Below the pieces are notes generated by a model. It saw only the letters and a list, made by a program, of their open reading frames with translations, made no database searches and was not told where the DNA came from. Made by a program: the position numbers and the translations under genes. Positions 33,973 through 46,493 of a stretch of 64,000 nt of DNA are shown piece after piece (within the stretch, counting starts at the first letter, position 1; every line of letters begins with the position of its first letter). Source of the stretch: Oryza sativa Japonica Group (Eukaryota; Streptophyta; Magnoliopsida; Poales; Poaceae); NCBI RefSeq assembly GCF_034140825.1, contig NC_089037.1:3073501-3137500 (forward strand), given 5' to 3'.

Positions 33973-36900
33973 GTGTGTAGAAACTGTTGCTATCAATTCG
34001 AAAGAAACTGGCAGTGTTTTCCTTGTAGCAGACTCATGTGCTTTGATCTTGTACGAACAGAACATATTGGTATGAAGCTTCACTACTTGAAATGAAGCCG
34101 GATTACATGTTTGGGCATTTTATTTGACCGCACAAACTGCTTCCAAATTAAACCTCTAGCGCGTCAGTTATTCATTAGTAACTATACCCTGTATTTGCTA
34201 AACGTCTCTAGTTCTCTGATCCATATGTCCAAAACAATCTGAATACTATAATTTCTAACCATGTCACTGTAACCATGTCCTGATACCATTAGTAATATAT
34301 TATAGCAATTATTCTATTCGGTGCATGATTCATACGTAATCCTTATAGCTCGTCGGGAGTCAGGACTCAGGACTAGAAATGGCAAGAGTAACTAATACGG
34401 GGTCATGGCTTAATTACAGGACATTGGACAGAAGTGTTGATGAATTAGTTGCAGACTTTGAGCTCGGTTTGAAGACTGCTGCGGTGGATAACTATTCAAG
34501 AAGACTTGTCGAGTTCTGTATCCTTCAGGCGCTGCAAGTTGTTACATCTGTTGATCTAGGAGACAAGATCCATGATGGATCGCTTAGTCGGTTCACATTT
34601 GATATGATGCTGGCTTGGGAGACACCCACTCCTTCAGATCAACAAGTTACCATGGTTTGTGATTTTTTTATATTTGTGTGAAATTGTGTGTTTGTGTTCT
34701 TCTGAAATCTGATCTAAACTGACCAATATGGTGACATTACAGGAGAGCATAGCTAAAGAAAGAGAGGATAAGAAGGAGCCGCTCGGAGCAAATGAAGCTG
34801 TCATGGGCGATGAGACCTCACTGTTCTATTCAGATATCATGCCTCTTCTCGTATGTTAACACATAGCTGATTAAATTCCTTTCCGTAAAATTTCTTCAAG
34901 CTATTCATCGGTAATGATGTTTCAGGTGAATGAAGAACCAACAGTTGGAGAAGATGCATATGTGTGGTTTGGATCTGTATTTCCTTTGGCGTGCGATGTT
35001 ATCAATGCTCGATTCACCTTTGAAGCCCTGACTGCTACAACCGCTAATAGGCTTCATTATCCTGCTTACGACAAATTCCTGAAAGAAATGGACAAGTATG
35101 CAACCACTTCACAGTTAGATCTTTTTTGCAAACATAAGCAACATTGCATTTCCTCTGTTTTTTAATGGATAACTCCATTGACTTTTGATGTGATATTTGA
35201 CTATTCGTCTTATTCAAAACAGTAGTGCAAATATGCAAAAAAATTTAAGTCAACCTTAAAAGTTTTTAATGATAAAACAAATCATAACAAAATAAACGAT
35301 ACTGATATAATATTTTTGAATAAGACAAATAGTCAAATGGAATGCCAAAAGTCAACACTTTCATACCTCCCTGCTAGATGTCGTTCTTCTTCTTTTTTTT
35401 TAACAAACTGGTAGAACTGCAAATTATACTGATAAAGCATGAGAAAATGATACAAAATATAGAACACTGACCACCAGTCCACCACATCCTGATGGATGCC
35501 ATGTGAAATTGACTTTTTTTTAGGTCTTCCGAATTCTTGCAGAAGGTGTCAACTCCAACCGGAACTGAACTTGCTGAAGATGAATTCATCTTGCACATCG
35601 AGGGAACAGCAGGAACACAAAGGGTGGTGCGGCACATTGGAACCACTAGTTGGCCAGGTCATCAATCTGATCAAGAGTTATATTATTTCTGGTTTCTTCA
35701 GGTCTTAGCATTTTACGTTGATGCTTTGGTAACATTTTCTTATGAATGCTACATTGGTTGTATACTATACAGGCAGGCTGACTCTGACAAACAAGGCATT
35801 GTATTTTGAGGCTTCTGGGAAAATTTCATACGAACCTGCTTTCAAAGTCGAACTTACAGGCAGTGAAATAGGAAAACAAGTTAAAACTACTTCAACTGGT
35901 CCTTTTGGTGCACCATTGTTTGACAAAGGCATCGAATTTGAACTGTGAGTTCCCTCTTGCATTTCTTATTTTTGTGTTCATATGGACAACCTACACGGAT
36001 CAATTCTTTTTGTTATTAAAATTATCACTTTGCCCCTTTTGCAAAGAATATCGACAGTAACCATTCATCTATGCAGACCAGAACCTTTGGTTTTGGAGTT
36101 TCCTGAGATGACCAGCTCAACAAGGCGCAATATGTGGCTTACCCTGATAAGGGAAGTAATATTCCTTCACCGATTCATATCAATGTACAGCATAGACTCC
36201 CCCATTCACAAATGGGAGGTGCATTCGAGAATCATATTGGGGGTGATAAGGCTTCATGCTGCAAGAGAGATGCTAAGGATGTCGCCACCGCCTCCTTCTA
36301 GCTTCCTAGTATTCTCGCTTTACGATGAGCTTCCTAAAGGTGATTTTGTGCTTGAACAACTAGCAAATAATCTGAAAGAGACGTCAACGATAACTCCGCT
36401 CAGTGCATCCCATGTGTTCAAGGGTTTGAGCAAGTCGCATCGGGTAGCTTTAAGTGCGGAGATAGCAAAAGAGCATGACAAGGACTCAAATAGCCATGAA
36501 CAGCCCTTGGCATCACTTGAAAACACTATCGGTCAAGTAAGAGACGAGGCTCGGGAAGTCACCGTCGCTAACGTTGCTATCGAAGGAATGAAGGAGGAAG
36601 GTATCACTGATAGCCTTCTTGTACTGGTGGTATGTACATTTCTTTTATATTCTCTTTGGTATTTTATCTGCTCAAATCATTTTTATTTAAGCCGGATTGA
36701 TTTAATCAAACTTCCATTCAACGGTTCTAAGTTCTAACTGTTTTTTATGCAGGGGTTAGTAAGCCCCATGAGCAAATTGTTTCCAGTGATCCAAAAGATA
36801 ATCTCATGGGAGAAACCACTTGTGACTATCAGTGTCCTTGCCATGATGGTGTTAACCATATACAGGTTAGATTTATACACCGCATTTAATTTCAACATAC

Positions 36901-37569
36901 ATTTTACTCTTGGAAACGATCAGGGAACATGAGATGCAAGGTCCCTTTTTTTTTCAACATGATGCAGAGAGTGGGTCGGTTTTGCGTTAGCGGCATCCTT
37001 GATACTGGCAGCAGGATTCATGGTTTGGGCTAGACAAAGAAAAATCGGTGCACTATGCTCAGAGGTGATCATCGACACTTCATCGGACAAGACGACGATG
37101 GAAAGCCTAGTGGAAGCACAGCAAAGCCTGAAAAGAGTGCACGAGTACATCAAGACAGCAAATGTCGTGATCCTCCGAGTATCGTCGATCGCGTTAGCGA
37201 GGTCACCAAAGGTATCAATATCATCAGAGTTCATCACACACGTTCTCCGATCACCGAATCGTTCCACCGTTGCGATTCATTTCCATGTCATGTTAACGCG
37301 TTCCTTCATCATCATGGTGTGGAACTCTGGATAATTTTCTGAGTTTGCAGCATACAGAAACGGTGATATGGATGCTGACAGGGTTGGCGCTGGCGCTGGC
37401 CGTGATCCCGTTCAAATACGTCCTGATCGGGGTGATGGCCGGCGGCTTCATGTCGAACACGAGGATCGCGAGAGCCATGTCGAACCCGCAGGGAAGCCGG
37501 CGGTGGAGGGAGTGGTGGGAGAGCATACCTGCCGTCCCAGTTCGGGCGGTTGACGGGGGTGGTCTGTGA
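33757..37569 (+). CDS. DUF639 family membrane protein
   Basis: Member of the plant DUF639 family, whose molecular function is not known to me. Exons: 33757-33863, 34420-34654, 34743-34850, 34926-35095, 35524-35657, 35773-35944, 36077-36629, 36753-36865, 36968-37211, 37351-37569, giving 684 aa with every junction in phase. Family marks include SVDELVADFEL, NYSRRLVEFC, EDEFILHIEGTAGTQRVVRH, GTTSWPGRLTLTNKALYFEA and RREVIF-like LTLIREVIFLHRF. The C-terminal third has hydrophobic segments: VTISVLAMMVLTIY, GFALAASLILAAGFMVWA and TGLALALAVIPFKYVLIGVM. It ends in a basic/aromatic tail (RRWREWWESIPAVPV). The start is the only ATG in the leader and gives a Gly/Ala-rich N terminus. It is probably an integral membrane protein. 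Confidence 0.88.
33938..33971 (+). repeat. (GTT)n microsatellite
   Basis: About eleven uninterrupted GTT units in intron 1 of the DUF639 gene, followed by a short GT run. A likely polymorphic marker. Confidence 0.9.
35178..35355. repeat. MITE in intron 4 of the DUF639 gene
   Basis: TTGACTTTTGATGTGATATT at the left and the reverse reading of the right end, TTGACTTTTGGCATTCCATT, continue as matching TTGACTATT(C/T)GTCTTATTC arms. Length 178 bp. Confidence 0.75.
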
Positions 37570-39647
37570 AGTGTTCGACGAAATGCCGGCAGAAAAATCC
37601 TCGGTATTGTTCAGCTATAAGCTTAAGTGTTCATGTATGTTTTTTGCTCAGAGATGTGCCATACTGCCATCATCTTTATCACCTGTCAGCTGGTGTATAC
37701 CAGAAAAGAAAAATGGCAGAGCACTTAACACGGAACACTTTGTTGGATGTACTAACGGTTAAATAACTGTCAATGTGTGTTGATAAATAAAGGAATACGT
37801 CATATATTCAATATTCAATATTGTGGTGCCGAGTTTTTGTCAGTGACATATGGATTTAGAAGAACGTATTGGCAGCGGAAATACTGCTACTAATGAAATA
37901 GATAAAGTTTCTGTGTTTGTTCCGAACTTTCACTCTGAAACTTCCGAACCAAAATCACCATCTGAATTGTCAACTTCCCAGCACGCGATTAGGCCATCTG
38001 TAATCTGTTATCTCCAGAACAACATGAGAGTGAATGGGTGATCATGCTTATATCTGAAATTCAGAGGCAAATTGAAAAAACTAAAATATTGAAACATGGA
38101 TAAATGTGGTTTTCGAGTGCTATTATTAGCCCCGTCGATTAGGGAACATATTTGATATAACAAACCTTTTGGTGCACACATTATGCACACCAACTATTTT
38201 TTTTAAAAAAAATCTTCGCGTATATATCATACACACTAACTAATATATTTTTTAAAAAATATATAAAAAAGGTGTACGATAGTATTACACTTATATATAA
38301 AGTCGTAACTACAATTCATTTCATTGTATTTTAGCTGTAACAAAATAAATAAAAAAATAACTATTTCAAGAGTATAAATGTATTAATTTTTGTTTTTTTA
38401 TATATAGAGTGAGTTTGAAGATAAGATTTACACATAGATGTAATACTAGTTGTATAAAATATCTTAGAAATTTTTAGTGATAGTTTTTAGTTAATGTGCA
38501 CGGTGGATACACGAAAAGATTTTGTGCGTACGATATTCCAGTCAGATTAACAGCTCAACACTAGCATTGCAATTGGGACACAGTGCTAGGAGCCTCCGCG
38601 CCTTTCCGAAGCCGACCGCCGCTCCATCCGCCGAGCTCCTTACATTCCCGGGCGCTTGTTTCGTAGCGAGTCTTGACCCAGACAGACGACGCCGGGAATG
38701 CGCCGGCCATTGAGAGCGCCGCCGTGGATACCAGCCGTTTGACGTGAGATGAAGACGTGGGGCTTTGCCGTCGCCGTGTTGCCGGCTTTTGCCGCCATGC
38801 CGTGGCGCTGTGCTTTTGCTGTTCGTTCAACGTGTTAAAGCGCGGCCATTGTTGCAGGGCGAGGTGCCGACGTTTTCTTCAAGGACTGACTTAGCAATTC
38901 TCTTCATTCTTTGGGTTTAATTATTCCATAGTTCATCACTAGAACAGCTTGACAAATGTGTACTGTATGTAGCAACCAAAATCTTCATGTTTGTCGTCTT
39001 CAGAGTTCAGACAAAATGGCGTCCGGTTTTTGTTTTGCAATCGATTCAACCAAACCTTGTCGAAACGATGAAACGATCTTACCATGTCAAGGAAGACAAG
39101 GAAAAAACCAGCAAAAACGTTTGCTATCTGCCATTAAGAACTTGACAGCTAGATGAGTCCTCAGATGAATCATGATGGCATTATCAGCGGTATCGAGTCG
39201 TTTGGCTGAACACACACCGTGCCAACTTGGTTAACCCTTTTGTTTGGTAGCGCAAACAACAGTTAAAAAAAAAGTACTACTTCAATTTACAGATTTTTTT
39301 TCCCAGTCTATCCATCCAATTAACCAACTTAACGACCATTGCATGTAGTCATGTTCAGATTCGGACAACGCACATCGAGAAAACGTTTGCTTTGCATCAG
39401 ATATGCTAAAATTGCCCCCACACACGCCTAACTTGTTGGAGATATTTACCCGTCGAGCTGTCCCAATCCAAACGAACTCTCATAGTATATGATGGATGAG
39501 ATGGATGCATAGATGGATTGGGGAAAAAAGTTGAGTTGCGCATGAACAATCCATGAACTTGGCGAAGGAAAAGGCCACATCCATCCACTAATCCCCTCAT
39601 CCACCATTCCACCCACACGCCGAGCGCGAGGCGGAGGCGGCCGCGTC
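37570..39647. other. Intergenic DNA with a probable MITE
   Basis: It holds the DUF639 3' UTR to about 37800. An inverted pair lies between about 38163 (CCTTTTGGTGCACACATTAT) and 38516 (reverse reading ATCTTTTCGTGTATCC, TGCACATTAACTA), suggesting a worn ~350-bp MITE. A GC-rich stretch at 38590-38840 has an open minus-strand frame of 89 aa that I do not recognise. Confidence 0.4.
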
Positions 39648-39654
39648 TATAAAA
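39648..39654 (+). promoter_or_regulatory. TATA box of the RRP6-like gene
   Basis: TATAAAA about 404 bp upstream of the chosen start codon and set in a GC-rich promoter. It implies a long leader of about 370 nt. Confidence 0.55.
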
Positions 39655-40058
39655 CCAGAGGCGCGCCTCGCCGCGCCGCGCCGCGTTCTCTTCCTCCCCG
39701 GAGTAGAAACCGCCCGCCATTTGGATCCCCCCAATTCCCCTCCTCGCCCAAAACCCTAGCCGCACCCCCGCCGCGCGCCCTCCGCCTCCGCCTCCGCCGC
39801 GGCGTGCGGGCTCCGTCGTCCGTCGGCTCCTCGCCACTGGCGTCGCGAGGCGTCGTCACCGGAGGTAGCGGGAGCTCAGGGGACACGATCTCGAAGGCGC
39901 GCGCCAGGACGAACAGCTCGAGCGCGCCGCGGGGGGCCTTCGGTTCTGAGATAAATCACCCCGTCCGCATCATCGACGCCTCCCTCCCCGCGCTTGGCGC
40001 CAGCTCGTTCTAGGGGGGGAAGATCTCGGCGACGAGCAGCTTGGGCGCGTTCGCCTCG

Positions 40059-43000
40059 ATGGACGAGTTCAAAGGCCCAGGGGAGAAGGAGAAGGAGGAG
40101 GAGGCCGGGGACAAGGCCGCGGCGGAGGAGGCGGGGGACGGATTCCAGGTGGTGCGCGGTAAGAAGAAGAAGCGGCCCAATGGTGGTTCGGCTTCGGGTG
40201 CTGGGTCGGGGACGATGATGGCCAAGGACAAGGCGGCGGCGGCGGCGGCCGCGGAGCCGTGGACGAAGGCGAAGGTGTCTTTCCACGATCCCAACATTCC
40301 GCGGCCGCAGGATGTGTACGCAATCAGAGTGAACAACTACAACGTGCCGTTCGACCATGTCTGGCTAGAGCGCACCGAAGATGGCAGCCGCCCTATCCAC
40401 CCTCTGGTTAGTGTTCTATTTCGTCTTTTAGTACCTAGTTTTTGCTTTTGAGTCTTTTCCTTTTTCTGTTGCTTGGTGTGTTTAGAATGAGGAGCTAGGA
40501 AGCCCTTGATCAAATTTCAAGCCATGACATGACCAAACATTGTTTTACCTTTTTTTTTGTGGTGTTTTTATTTGTCAATCAAATATTGATGTTTCTTGGC
40601 TAAAGATCGAGCCTTGTATGGGTAAGAAATGTTTTGGGGATGGCCTACATCTACTTTGGAGTATGATCTTAAGACAAGAATGCTTGGGTATTGTTGAAAA
40701 ACTATAAGATGGCATGTGCAGAGAGAAGCGGGGAAAGACAAAGATTTCTTGAATTTTTTTTTCGGATAATCAATGTGTTATTTTTATTATTATGTTGAAA
40801 CTATCAAAAAGTAAGCATTTACATGTTGACTCAGGCCTAATTGGTTAACAGAATTAGTAGGAATGCTGTATTTTGTTTTTCGTAATCATATAGAGTTATT
40901 CAAGATTTGTTGGTTTTCTTATGTCCTTATTAATCAATAGTGGAAGGATTGACTTTTTTGCATATTCAATTATCCATGCATGGGATCTGATGTAATATAC
41001 TCTCGCCTTGCAGGAAAAACTGCCAATGGAGCAGTTTATTGACAGAAATGTTCCTGAAAGTGAACCTGTAAAGCCAGCTGATTTGGAGGATACCCCATTT
41101 ACGCTAGTTGAAGATAAGAATGGTTTAGCAGACTTAGCTAAAAAGTTGAAGAGTGTAAATGAATTTGCTGTAAGCATTTGTAATTAAGTTTTATTTAACT
41201 TTCAAATGAATATATATCATACTTTGTTTCCACTTGCATTGTATTATTTATTAACTTTCAACTGCTAGAGTATTTTGTCTTATGTAGATATCCCCCTGAA
41301 AAAAATTGTAAGCATGCTTCCCTGGCATGAGTTCCTAATACTGGATTTTAAAATATGCAAACAAATCTTGTCAGTAATTATCTATAAAATGTAGTGAAAC
41401 ATAGCTGTAGTTGTTGGGAAGTAGCTTTTCTTTATTGGGTGGGCAGTACCTTTTATGATCTGGTACATTGATTTTGACACATATTGTGTACTGAGTTTAT
41501 TTTGGTTAGAGCAGTAGGACTCTACTATTTCTAGAACTGTTAGACCATTAGCTCCTTAAATGTTTTCATTTTACCTATCATCATAAGGCTCCAGTCATTA
41601 ACCCAATTAGCGCTGATACCCTGTAAGGATTAAACCATTTTATGTCCAATATATTGTAGCCTTTTGACTTAGGATTCAAATGAAATTGATATATGCTTTA
41701 TTCTGAATGACATACTGTTGCCTGTATTGTTTCCCTTTCTTTGCCTTGTCTGACAACACCATTCACTTTCTGCACTAACGGCATTGCATAACTTTACTGG
41801 ATTCTTGAAAAAGAACATATTCCATACTTTCTTTCTGTTGCCTTCTCGGTCTTTTACATTTCATTCATGTTATGGGCATCTGTTATGGAATAAAACAACT
41901 TCTGAGGCCTTGCAGTGTTAGGAACTTAAGCTTTATTTCGGTTCGTCTGTTGTTTTCAGGTTGACTTGGAGCACAATCAATATAGGTCATTTCAGGGTTT
42001 GACCTGCTTGATGCAGATTTCAACAAGAACAGAGGATTTTGTTGTAGACACCCTTAAACTTCGCATATACATTGGTCTCTACTTGAAAGAACATTTTAAA
42101 GATCCAACCAAGAGAAAGGTTTCTTCTGCGTTCTCCAATTGTTTATCATTTTATTGAGGGGAAATTGTTTATCATTGTGAACTCAAATTTCTGTTTACTT
42201 GGTTTCTTCTTGTGCAAAAAGGTAATGCATGGGGCTGATCGTGATATTATGTGGCTCCAACGGGATTTCCACATATATGTTTGCAATCTTTTTGACACAG
42301 GACAGGTATTTTGATTAATAGGCTAATAATACTAAATACTAAAACTGTGATTCTTGATTGCACCTTTAATTTACCTCTTTCTTCATTCTCCTTCAAAATC
42401 CTCATTTTCATGTCTTATAAACTGAACCTTGGATTTTCCTTTCTAACTCCAAACAGGCTTCAAGGGTTTTACAGATGGAGCGAAACAGCCTAGAGCACCT
42501 ATTGCGTCACTTTTGTGGAGTCACAGCAAATAAAGAGTACTGCTCATTTACACCAACACAATTTTCAAGTATCCATGGTGACCTACCTAATTATCTACAA
42601 TGAGTATTTATGACCAAAACATACCCCTTTTGTAGATATCAAAACGCTGATTGGAGGTCAAGGCCACTTTCTGATGAAATGATAAAGTGTTTAACCTATA
42701 GACCCTATCTTTCATTTATTTTGGTTTAGTCTTGCCTCGTTTTTGTCCTACATGTTTTACTATTTCATCCAGTTTTACCCACTTGCAAATAACTCCTGTA
42801 CAGGTATGCTAGAGAAGATACACACTATCTGTTGTATATGTATGACTTGATGAGGTTGAGACTGCAAAAGGAGTCGACATCTGACAATGATCTTCTTCTA
42901 GAGGTAAAACCTTAGTTCACTAGTTTTTCCTTTTGTTCTGATCTGATTTTTAAGTCTGTATGAGTGAACATTATTTTGGTATATCCTTTTTTTCCCCTTG

Positions 43001-45119
43001 AATGAAGTATCGCTTTAGAACAAACTGCATGTAGATCTTACAAAGTAACCATTGTGCGATCCTGTTCACATAAATTTACAATCTGTTTGTTAGTCATGAT
43101 TCCTGAATATATGTGATTTTCATTAGTACTGACAAAGAGTATCAAAATAGACATTCTGATCACCAGTTTTCGGTTATTTCAGGTGCAAAAGCGCAGTAAT
43201 GAAATTTGTTTACAGTTGTATGAAAAGGAACTGCTGACAGATACATCTTATCTCCACATATACGGGTCTGTAGCTCTGTATGATGTTCTCTCAATTAGTT
43301 CATTTCATTCTATCATTCAGAAATGCACTTTTGCTAACCTCGAAGTTATTTTGTTCACATTTATAATTTGCGTGAATCCCATTAACACGTGTATTATTAC
43401 AGGTTGCAAGAACATGACCTGGATGCAAAACAGCTGGCTGTTGTATATGTAAGAGAACATCTTGTTATTTGTTTACTTCATTATGATCATTCTGTCTCGA
43501 ACTCGAATAGAGCTAACATGTGTAACATGGCATTGTTCCTAGAAATGTATTTGTAGTTGCTATTACTATTGGCTGTTGGCGACAGTTTCTCATTTTGGCT
43601 ATGTTCATAACTTTATTGACTTAAAGTTTCTGAAAGCCCATATGTCCATGCCATGTTTCCAAATAACAACTTATATTTTTTCTACCAATTCGGGTTATTT
43701 AATTTATGTGTGTAATAAATATCTCACATATCTTTTTGCAGGCTCTACATCAATGGAGAGATTATATAGCTCGTGAAGTAGATGAGAGCACTGGTTATGT
43801 GTTACCAAATAAGGCTTTAATTGAGATAGGTACTGCTGATTTATTTTTGTTTTTACGGCACAGGACTTGATGTATTAGTTTGGCTAACTAACTCTTTCAT
43901 TTCCACCCCCTATTGAATTCAAAAGCAAAGAAGATGCCTACAGATACTGCAGAGTTAAAAAGAATGGTGAAATCAAAATATCCATTTGTTGATGAAAATC
44001 TGGACCAAGTCGTAGGCATCATATGGAATGCAACTGAATCTTCTTATGCCTTTGAAAGCAGAGCTGAACAACTAAAGAAGGAACGTCTGGAGCAGGTATG
44101 TTTAGGTTGATCTTCTGTGTATTTCATATCTTATTTGTTTGCTTTTGAGGATGGTGGGGAGAGGATCACAGAATGCGATTTCTTATGTGCCAATTATTAG
44201 CATTGACGTTTAAGCACCTTTGGTTGTATCCAGCTAACGGACAGGGTTCAGACTATATCATCACCTGAGATGAAGACATCTATGAACTTATCAGGCCAGA
44301 TTAGATCAATGGATAAGGAAATACTGAGCGATAACATACATCAGCAGGTAAGAGATAATTTCAGTGTCTGTAGTTTTTGTTCGCCCCTGTATTTATGTAG
44401 TTGCATTTTGCAGGTGGCACAGGCTACTTTTCAAGAACTGAAGAGACCTATGGCTTTGGGAGCAGTAGGGAATTCAACATCCGGGGGACAGAGAGATTTC
44501 TTTGGAGGGTTTTCAAATAAGGTATAAGCGAGTGCTTGATCTGAACAATGAAAACATTTAAGTGTTCATTTAAATGCATGCATGTCATTTTCCTTTTGAA
44601 TTGTTGATGAGTTATTGGTATAGTACATTCTTGGTCATATACTGTAAAATGTTTAAATAATCCTTTTGGTTTAGTTCTGAATGTTTTGTCTTTACAATAG
44701 TTTTTTGAAAGGAAAATGTTTGAAGAACCTTCAATTTTTGCAATAGTTATGTCATATGCCACCATTTTACCTTTTTCCTTCATGATTTAAGCTATGCTTT
44801 CCTGGAAATGTTTTTAGATTTCCCAGTTAGCTTCATGTAGGAATTGTAGACTTATGTTTGTTATCATGCAATTGCAACTTATCAATAATTTACGGAATTG
44901 CAGTCTGAGAAGATGGAGAAGGCTAAATCCTATCCAGCCTTTTACTACCCCCAGCTTCCACAATATAGCCCTGAAGTTGGGTACGGCTTTCAATCAATAA
45001 ACCGAACTATGGCGGGAACAGCACAGTCTCCTACTGGCAATAAGGAGAGGGATCTCCAGAACCCTAGAAGACGTCAATCTTTCCCACCTTCCGGTAACAT
45101 AAGTGATACACACCAGTAA
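40059..45119 (+). CDS. RRP6L2: RRP6-like exosome 3'-5' exoribonuclease
   Basis: Catalytic, distributive nuclease of the nuclear exosome, acting in RNA processing and decay. Exons: 40059-40406, 41014-41169, 41960-42118, 42222-42305, 42457-42536, 42636-42686, 42804-42903, 43183-43265, 43403-43448, 43742-43829, 43926-44095, 44234-44347, 44414-44521, 44904-45119, giving 600 aa. The DEDD-Y site is complete: Asp170 and Glu172 in VDLEHN, Asp229 in MHGADRDI, Tyr294 and Asp298 in YARED. An HRDC domain follows at about 360-435 ([20 protein letters not shown]). From memory the closest Arabidopsis protein is RRP6L2. The protein is short at both ends: the PMC2NT domain is missing before residue ~60 and the C-terminal tail is short. 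The N terminus has a basic patch (RGKKKKRP). The start is the first ATG in frame after a stop. Confidence 0.88.
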
Positions 45120-46493
45120 TTGCTCTGATGTATGCCTTCAAATTCATCCTTCTGTGCAGAAAATAGCTGTAGAGAAATGGAAACTGGGCTGTTTTTATCC
45201 GTGCCCCCTAATATGAGAAACTATGCCTCCCTCAGATTTTTTTGGCTAGACTAACAGAAATATGAGAATAGCCCATATCATTGACATTAGATGCAGAGCA
45301 TGGGAAATGCCAATGTGGATTGGCTTGTGTGTAACAACTGACAAACATGTGCTGTGCAATTGTGAATACTGGAGTTGTACAAGTGGTATACTGTAATACT
45401 GTTATAGCATAGCATCAGAATACAAAGACAGAAATGAACACATAGCATCGATGTCTCTTTTCTTTATTTTTTTCTTTGGACAGCATGCCTTGAATTATTT
45501 GCCATAATGTCTCCGTCCCGCTGGCTTCATCACACCTTCTTTGCTGGGTTTAGTTTCAGTTCATCGTTTGGATTAGCTGTTTATGAATAGAGATGCTGTT
45601 TCTGTCTATGTTCACTCTCAGGGATGAACATAGGGCCTGCACTGTCTATGTTCAAACTCAGAGAGGAACATTGGGCCTGCACTGCAGCGGTGAAATGGAT
45701 CCGTGTGTTCGCGCCACCAGAATGAGCTTGGGGCGCAATGGAACATGTGATGTCAGTTAAAGTTGCAGGTAAGGCAGTCACCGGTCAAATCACGGCACTC
45801 GCCAACCAGGCCGGAGCATATCGGCTCTGCCGTTTGTTTGCTCCTATCTGTACGTAGCACGAGCTGTTTTCCATTGGCAACGCCTGATCGATCAAGGCGT
45901 TCTACTCCCCTCAGCACATGACGCCAACGGGTTGCATCTGCTGACGACAAATCGCTACGCAGACTCCAGATTTTACAGCTGTGTTCTGCATCAACCATGG
46001 GGAATTGGCGACCCAAAGTGCCAAACCATCACACGCAAGTTGCCATGATCGATGCGTGAACCGGAAATTGATCCTCTAACTTGTCCCCATAATTTATGAG
46101 CCTACGTATGAGTAACCCATAGCATAGTATCAGAGAACAGTAAGTCAGATAAGCCTTTTCGATCTGCGACCATCAAAATCGAACAAACGGCAGCACATTT
46201 TAGCCGAAACGAATCAGAGATCTGCCCCAGATTTGCAACCTACACACTTGACAATCTCAACTTGGCTGCCTGCAATCTGCCATTCCCCTTCCACTGCAAC
46301 ATGGAGATAGCCCCACCCACCAACGCAGCCACCCTACGGAAAAGCACACCGTAACGCCGCCCACCAACCCCCCTCCGAATCTCCTCCGATCCCGACGCCT
46401 ATAGATGAATAAATCTCCTCCCTCTTCTCACTAGACAAAGCCCAAACCAAGGCCAAAACCCTCCTCCCCTCCTCTCCTCTCCATTCCGCCGCC
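45120..46493. other. 3' flank of the RRP6-like gene and promoter of PSAT
   Basis: Non-coding. It holds a 40-bp tandem repeat at 45602-45685. A minus-strand frame at 45753-46016 (87 aa) matches nothing I know. A TATAGATGAATAAAT stretch at about 46400 lies roughly 90 bp before the PSAT start and may serve as its TATA region. Confidence 0.4.
45602..45685 (+). repeat. Two copies of a 40-bp tandem repeat
   Basis: CTGTCTATGTTCA begins at 45602 and again at 45642, and both units end in GGGCCTGCACTG. The copies differ at a few bases. Confidence 0.75.

Noticed and set aside
39406-39837. A minus-strand frame upstream of the RRP6-like gene
   Set aside because: It crosses the RRP6-like TATA box and GC-rich leader and has no recognisable domain.
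40041-40058. An earlier non-ATG start for the RRP6-like protein
   Set aside because: It would need TTG. The ATG at 40059 is in frame 18 bp later and fits the leader.
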